Assembly: GCA_031288955.1 (NCBI GenBank)
Contig: JAITQJ010000131.1
Coordinates: 1 to 24,659, forward strand
From: Planctomycetaceae bacterium
GTDB taxonomy: Bacteria; Planctomycetota; Planctomycetia; Pirellulales; Thermoguttaceae
Direction: 5' to 3'
Length of the DNA stretch: 24,659 nucleotides
A program made the translations under genes and the position numbers. Each line of letters starts with the position of its first letter. The stretch's first letter is position 1. The notes below the pieces were generated by a model that saw only the letters and a program-made list of their open reading frames with translations, did not search any database and was not told where the DNA came from. This document shows positions 22,289 to 24,659 of the stretch, in pieces.

Positions 22289-23272
22289 TTATCCCGCGGC
22301 TCTGTGCTGCGACCGGCATACGGCAGTATAAATTTGTTCAAACTCCTGATGATTCGCAAACGTTATCACAATTTTTCCCTTGCCCTTTTCGTTCGTTTGC
22401 GTTAACTGCACGTTCACACCGCCGAGTTTGCTGCGGAAATCCTGCTCTAATTGCAAGATGTGGTCGCTCTTTTGTGATACTTTCCGTTTTGCCCCGTCTG
22501 CTCCTACCACATTCCAGGCATTGTCTTTCGGACTCACCGCCTCGCCGGTCTTAATTAAATCCTGAACAAACTTTTCTGTCTGCCGCACACTCCAGCCTTC
22601 CGATTGCATTTTGGCAGCAATTTCAATCTGCTCGTGTTTTTCCAGCGGCAGTAAAGCCCGAACGTGACCTGTTGTCAAACATCCTTTGCGGACGGCACTC
22701 TGCAACTCCTCCGGCAATTCCAACAGCCGCAAAAGGTTTGTTACCGTACTGCGGTCGAGTTCCAGACGTTTCGCTAATTCTTCGTGCGTTCCGCCGTACA
22801 TTTTCAGATAGTTCGCAAAAGATACTGCCTTCTCGATGGCATTCAAATCTCTGCGCTGTAAATTTTCCGTCAGGGCAAGTTCGACCATTTTCTGGTCATC
22901 AATGCCTTCGAGAATATGCACCGGCACGGTACTCCAGCCGGCACGGAGTGCAGCCCGAAAACGCCGTTCGCCGGCAACGATTTGATACTTACCGTCTTTT
23001 GGGCGGACGACGATTGGCTGCAAAAGTCCGTTAGCGGTAATGTTTTGGGCGAGTCGTTCAAGTTCAGTTTCGTCAAAGTCCAAACGCGGCTGATAGGGAT
23101 TCGCCGTGAGTTGCAAAACATCGACAGAGGCGGCAGCGGCGGTGACTCCGTCTGTTTCTTTGAGCGGAATATCATTATCTTCAACAAGAGCGGAGGCAGT
23201 TTCTTCGCTGTATCCGCCGATGCGTCCCAATAAGGCTTCGAGTCCCCGTCCTAATCGTTTTTCTTTTGACAC
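22289..23272 (-). CDS. parB: Chromosome-partitioning protein ParB
   Basis: ParB binds parS sites near the origin and spreads along DNA as a CTP-dependent clamp. The 327-residue product starts with GTG at 23272 (MSKEKRLGRGLEALLG), the conserved opening for contact with ParA. The N-terminal domain has NPYQPR at 58-63, GERRFRA at 101-107 and ENLQRRDLNAIEKA at 136-149. A helix-turn-helix (about 163-185, LAKRLELDRSTVTNLLRLL) binds DNA. A C-terminal dimerisation region follows. GGAGG lies ten bases upstream. No parA gene is adjacent, which is unusual for chromosomal parB. Confidence 0.93.
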   Translation of the reverse strand: MSKEKRLGRGLEALLGRIGGYSEETASALVEDNDIPLKETDGVTAAAASVDVLQLTANPYQPRLDFDETELERLAQNITANGLLQPIVVRPKDGKYQIVAGERRFRAALRAGWSTVPVHILEGIDDQKMVELALTENLQRRDLNAIEKAVSFANYLKMYGGTHEELAKRLELDRSTVTNLLRLLELPEELQSAVRKGCLTTGHVRALLPLEKHEQIEIAAKMQSEGWSVRQTEKFVQDLIKTGEAVSPKDNAWNVVGADGAKRKVSQKSDHILQLEQDFRSKLGGVNVQLTQTNEKGKGKIVITFANHQEFEQIYTAVCRSQHRAAG

Positions 23273-23318
23273 GTTCGTATATCCTCCGGCAATGTTTACT
23301 TAAACTACTACGGGCTGC

Positions 23319-23347
23319 ATTGTCGGGATTTCGGAAAAACGTGTCAA
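23319..23347 (-). promoter_or_regulatory. Promoter of parB
   Basis: On the minus strand a perfect TTGACA (23342-23347) is followed after 17 bases by GACAAT (23319-23324). Transcription would start near 23312, giving a leader of about 40 bases with a GGAGG Shine-Dalgarno site. parB thus has its own promoter and does not depend on the gene upstream. Confidence 0.7.
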
Positions 23348-23405
23348 GAGGATTTTTCTGGGCATTTGCTCTGACAACATTCCGCATACGGAATAAGTCC
23401 GCTGG

Positions 23406-24200
23406 TCATTTCAGCCGGCTGCGGTAAACCATTTCCATTATTTTATCACCGATGGGGTTGCACAAGAGCAACAGCAGCAATTTGTAACGCAGCGACGGAA
23501 CACACACGACTTTACGCGACCTTTTAATCGACCGCAGCGAAGTTCGGACAACATACTCCGCCGTGAGCCAAAGGAAGTTGGGCGTTGCCGCTTTATCAAA
23601 GTCTTTCATTCCTTCGGCAGAATGAAAACCGGTGTGCGTCAAGCCCGGACATAATGCCTGTACCCGAACGCCGCAGTGCCGGACATCACATTGAAGCGAT
23701 TGTGAAAACGCAAGAACATACGTTTTTGTTGCAGAGTATTCTACCGTATTCGGTCCCCGCAAAAACGATGAAATCGAAGCCAGATTGACAAGATAGCCCT
23801 TCTTGCGTTTGCACATCGGCACAAGAGCGGCACGCGAAAGCCGCATCAGAGCAATACAGTGCAGGCGAATCATCGACTCCTCTTTATCCGGGTCAACGTT
23901 CGGAAACGTATCGGTAATACCGAAGCCGGCGTTATTGACGAATACTTCGAGACGCTCTTCGTGTTCAATGCGGTCTTCGAGTTTCTTCAGTTCTTCGGCA
24001 TTAGAAAGGTCGCAGACAACAGATTCCGCCGTGATACCGTATTGCTTTTCCAAATCGGCTTTAAGTTCATCGAGAAGGTTTTTACGCCGGGCAATGAGGA
24101 GCAGGTCATATCCTTGACCGGCGAGTTGCCGGGCAAATTCTTTTCCTAATCCGTCGCTTGCACCGGTAACGGCGGCTAAATAGCGGTTCGTGTTTGTCAT
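23406..24200 (-). CDS. Short-chain dehydrogenase/reductase
   Basis: The 264-residue product is a classical SDR that uses NAD(P)H. The cofactor motif TGASDGLG is at residues about 12-19. NNAG lies near 88-91. The catalytic Ser is in NLASISS near 140-145, and Tyr and Lys are in YSATK near 155-159. ARRKNLLDEL after the second strand suggests NADP preference through the Arg residues. The C-terminal 45 residues are basic and hydrophobic (YKLLLLLLCNPIGDKI) and may associate with membrane. It resembles DltE-like reductases. The substrate cannot be told from sequence. parB downstream has its own promoter. Confidence 0.88.
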   Translation of the reverse strand: MTNTNRYLAAVTGASDGLGKEFARQLAGQGYDLLLIARRKNLLDELKADLEKQYGITAESVVCDLSNAEELKKLEDRIEHEERLEVFVNNAGFGITDTFPNVDPDKEESMIRLHCIALMRLSRAALVPMCKRKKGYLVNLASISSFLRGPNTVEYSATKTYVLAFSQSLQCDVRHCGVRVQALCPGLTHTGFHSAEGMKDFDKAATPNFLWLTAEYVVRTSLRSIKRSRKVVCVPSLRYKLLLLLLCNPIGDKIMEMVYRSRLK

Positions 24201-24308
24201 TTTAGATGATGTTCATTGCTGCCCCGTGCTGATGTACGCGGACAAGACATATTCTACAGTCAGGCAGAAAGTTTGCAAGATTGCGGGGCGCGTTGGTGCG
24301 CAAGAGCA

Positions 24309-24324
24309 GGGGGCGTTCGCCCCC
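24309..24324. terminator. GC-rich hairpin in the intergenic region
   Basis: GGGGGCG (24309-24315) pairs with CGCCCCC (24318-24324). It resembles the stem of the terminator at 12055-12074. No gene ends nearby on the plus strand and no T-run follows immediately, so its role is unclear. Confidence 0.4.
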
Positions 24325-24361
24325 GCGATTGTAAAAATTCCCAAAAATAAAAACTTTCCCC

Positions 24362-24390
24362 TTGACATTTGTTCGTTTATGCGGTAGAAT
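24362..24390 (+). promoter_or_regulatory. Near-consensus promoter of the prepilin-like gene
   Basis: A perfect TTGACA (24362-24367) and TAGAAT (24385-24390) are separated by 17 bases. It is the best sigma-70 match in the window. Transcription would start near 24397, giving a leader of about 53 bases. Confidence 0.8.
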
Positions 24391-24400
24391 AATTTTAGAA

Positions 24401-24421
24401 AATATGGTACATTGCCATATT
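24401..24421 (+). promoter_or_regulatory. Leader hairpin of the prepilin-like gene
   Basis: AATATGG (24401-24407) pairs with CCATATT (24415-24421) around a seven-base loop at the very start of the predicted transcript. It could stabilise the 5' end. Confidence 0.45.
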
Positions 24422-24449
24422 GTAACCCCACTTTTGAAGGGAGAAAAAT

Positions 24450-24659
24450 ATGTTCACGCTAATGTTTGACGCAGCAAAGTGCTGCAAAATGAAACTCTCG
24501 AATCAGAGAGAGAGAGAGAGAGAGAGAGAAATCTGGTAGAATCGGCTTTACGTTAGTCGAACTCCTCGTCGTCATTGCCATCATCGGCATACTCGTCGCT
24601 CTCTTGTTACCAGCCGTGCAGGCTGCCCGCGAAGCCGCAAGGCGGATGCAATGCGGGAA
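24450..24659 (+). CDS. DUF1559 prepilin-like gene, out of frame at a (AG)12 repeat; runs off the window
   Basis: The strong promoter and the Shine-Dalgarno site GAAGGGAG (24436-24443, six bases before the ATG) mark 24450 as the start. As written, that frame gives only 29 residues (MFTLMFDAAKCCKMKLSNQ, then Arg-Glu repeats, Ile, Trp) and stops at TAG 24537-24539. The prepilin signature (GFTLVELLVVIAIIGILVAL, then LLPAVQAAREAARRMQCG) lies in another frame from 24544 to the window end. That frame has no start codon after a TGA at 24490. One more AG, or two fewer, would join both into a protein whose basic leader ends at the Gly-Phe cleavage site of prepilin peptidase. This is the planctomycete DUF1559 family. 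Alternatively the repeat length is a sequencing error. Confidence 0.8.
24505..24528. repeat. (AG)12 dinucleotide repeat within the prepilin-like gene
   Basis: Twelve uninterrupted AG units encode alternating Arg and Glu and are followed by AA. Repeats of this length mutate readily by slipped-strand mispairing, and unit changes shift the frame, so only one in three lengths keeps the gene open. Confidence 0.95.

Overview
The window looks like a chromosomal segment from a planctomycete (Planctomycetota, probably Pirellulales-like). The evidence is a type IV prepilin-like N-terminus followed by the hallmark LLPAVQAAREAARRMQC signature (DUF1559 family) at the right edge, a SecD-SecF fusion behind yajC, an rplY-pth-rpsF-ssb-rplI cluster with no rpsR between ssb and rplI, an exported VCBS/FG-GAP protein, and many signal-peptide-bearing proteins of no recognised family. 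Base composition is roughly balanced. I see no rRNA, tRNA, CRISPR array, transposase or phage gene.

Layout. (1) 90-2970, plus strand: housekeeping operon rplY, pth, rpsF, ssb, rplI, closed by a hairpin. (2) 3111-5972, plus: secreted VCBS-repeat protein, a roughly 300-base stretch with signs of decayed minus-strand coding, a 35-codon ORF overlapping a Cys-rich lipoprotein, then phoH. (3) 5975-9248, minus: two unrecognised membrane/exported proteins; the upstream one carries a degenerate response-regulator-like domain. (4) 9249-11045: a divergent promoter region with CTTGCG repeats, then an exported coiled-coil protein. (5) 11125-12080: two small Cys-rich genes, the second with a frame conflict, then a terminator. 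(6) 12103-12636, minus: exported Gln/Pro/Arg-rich protein built on 39-bp repeats. (7) 12733-13133: a broken dihydropteroate synthase gene (folP). (8) 13219-16831: yajC and a fused secDF. (9) 16878-18968, minus: NfeD-type membrane serine protease. (10) 19366-21084: soluble hybrid histidine kinase. (11) 21126-22269: C-terminal remnant of an EcoRI-type adenine methyltransferase, a decayed stretch, and an exported TPR protein. (12) 22289-24200, minus: parB without an adjacent parA, and a short-chain dehydrogenase. (13) 24362-24659: a near-consensus promoter and the start of a prepilin-like gene that a (AG)12 tract places out of frame.

How the parts work together: the ribosomal/ssb/pth operon and yajC-secDF serve translation and protein export, and the many exported proteins here would be clients of that export route. 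The remaining genes do not form one obvious pathway.

The most notable signal is the dinucleotide repeat at 24505-24528. It lies between a well-formed promoter, Shine-Dalgarno site and ATG on one side and the prepilin signature on the other, in the wrong frame as written. Gaining one AG or losing two would restore a complete reading frame, so the gene looks like a phase-variable surface gene in the OFF state, unless the repeat length is a sequencing error. Other points are a freshly broken folP, a G12 tract at the ribosomal operon promoter, apparently leaderless transcripts for yajC-secDF and the kinase, and a split between SD-less housekeeping genes and SD-bearing accessory genes.
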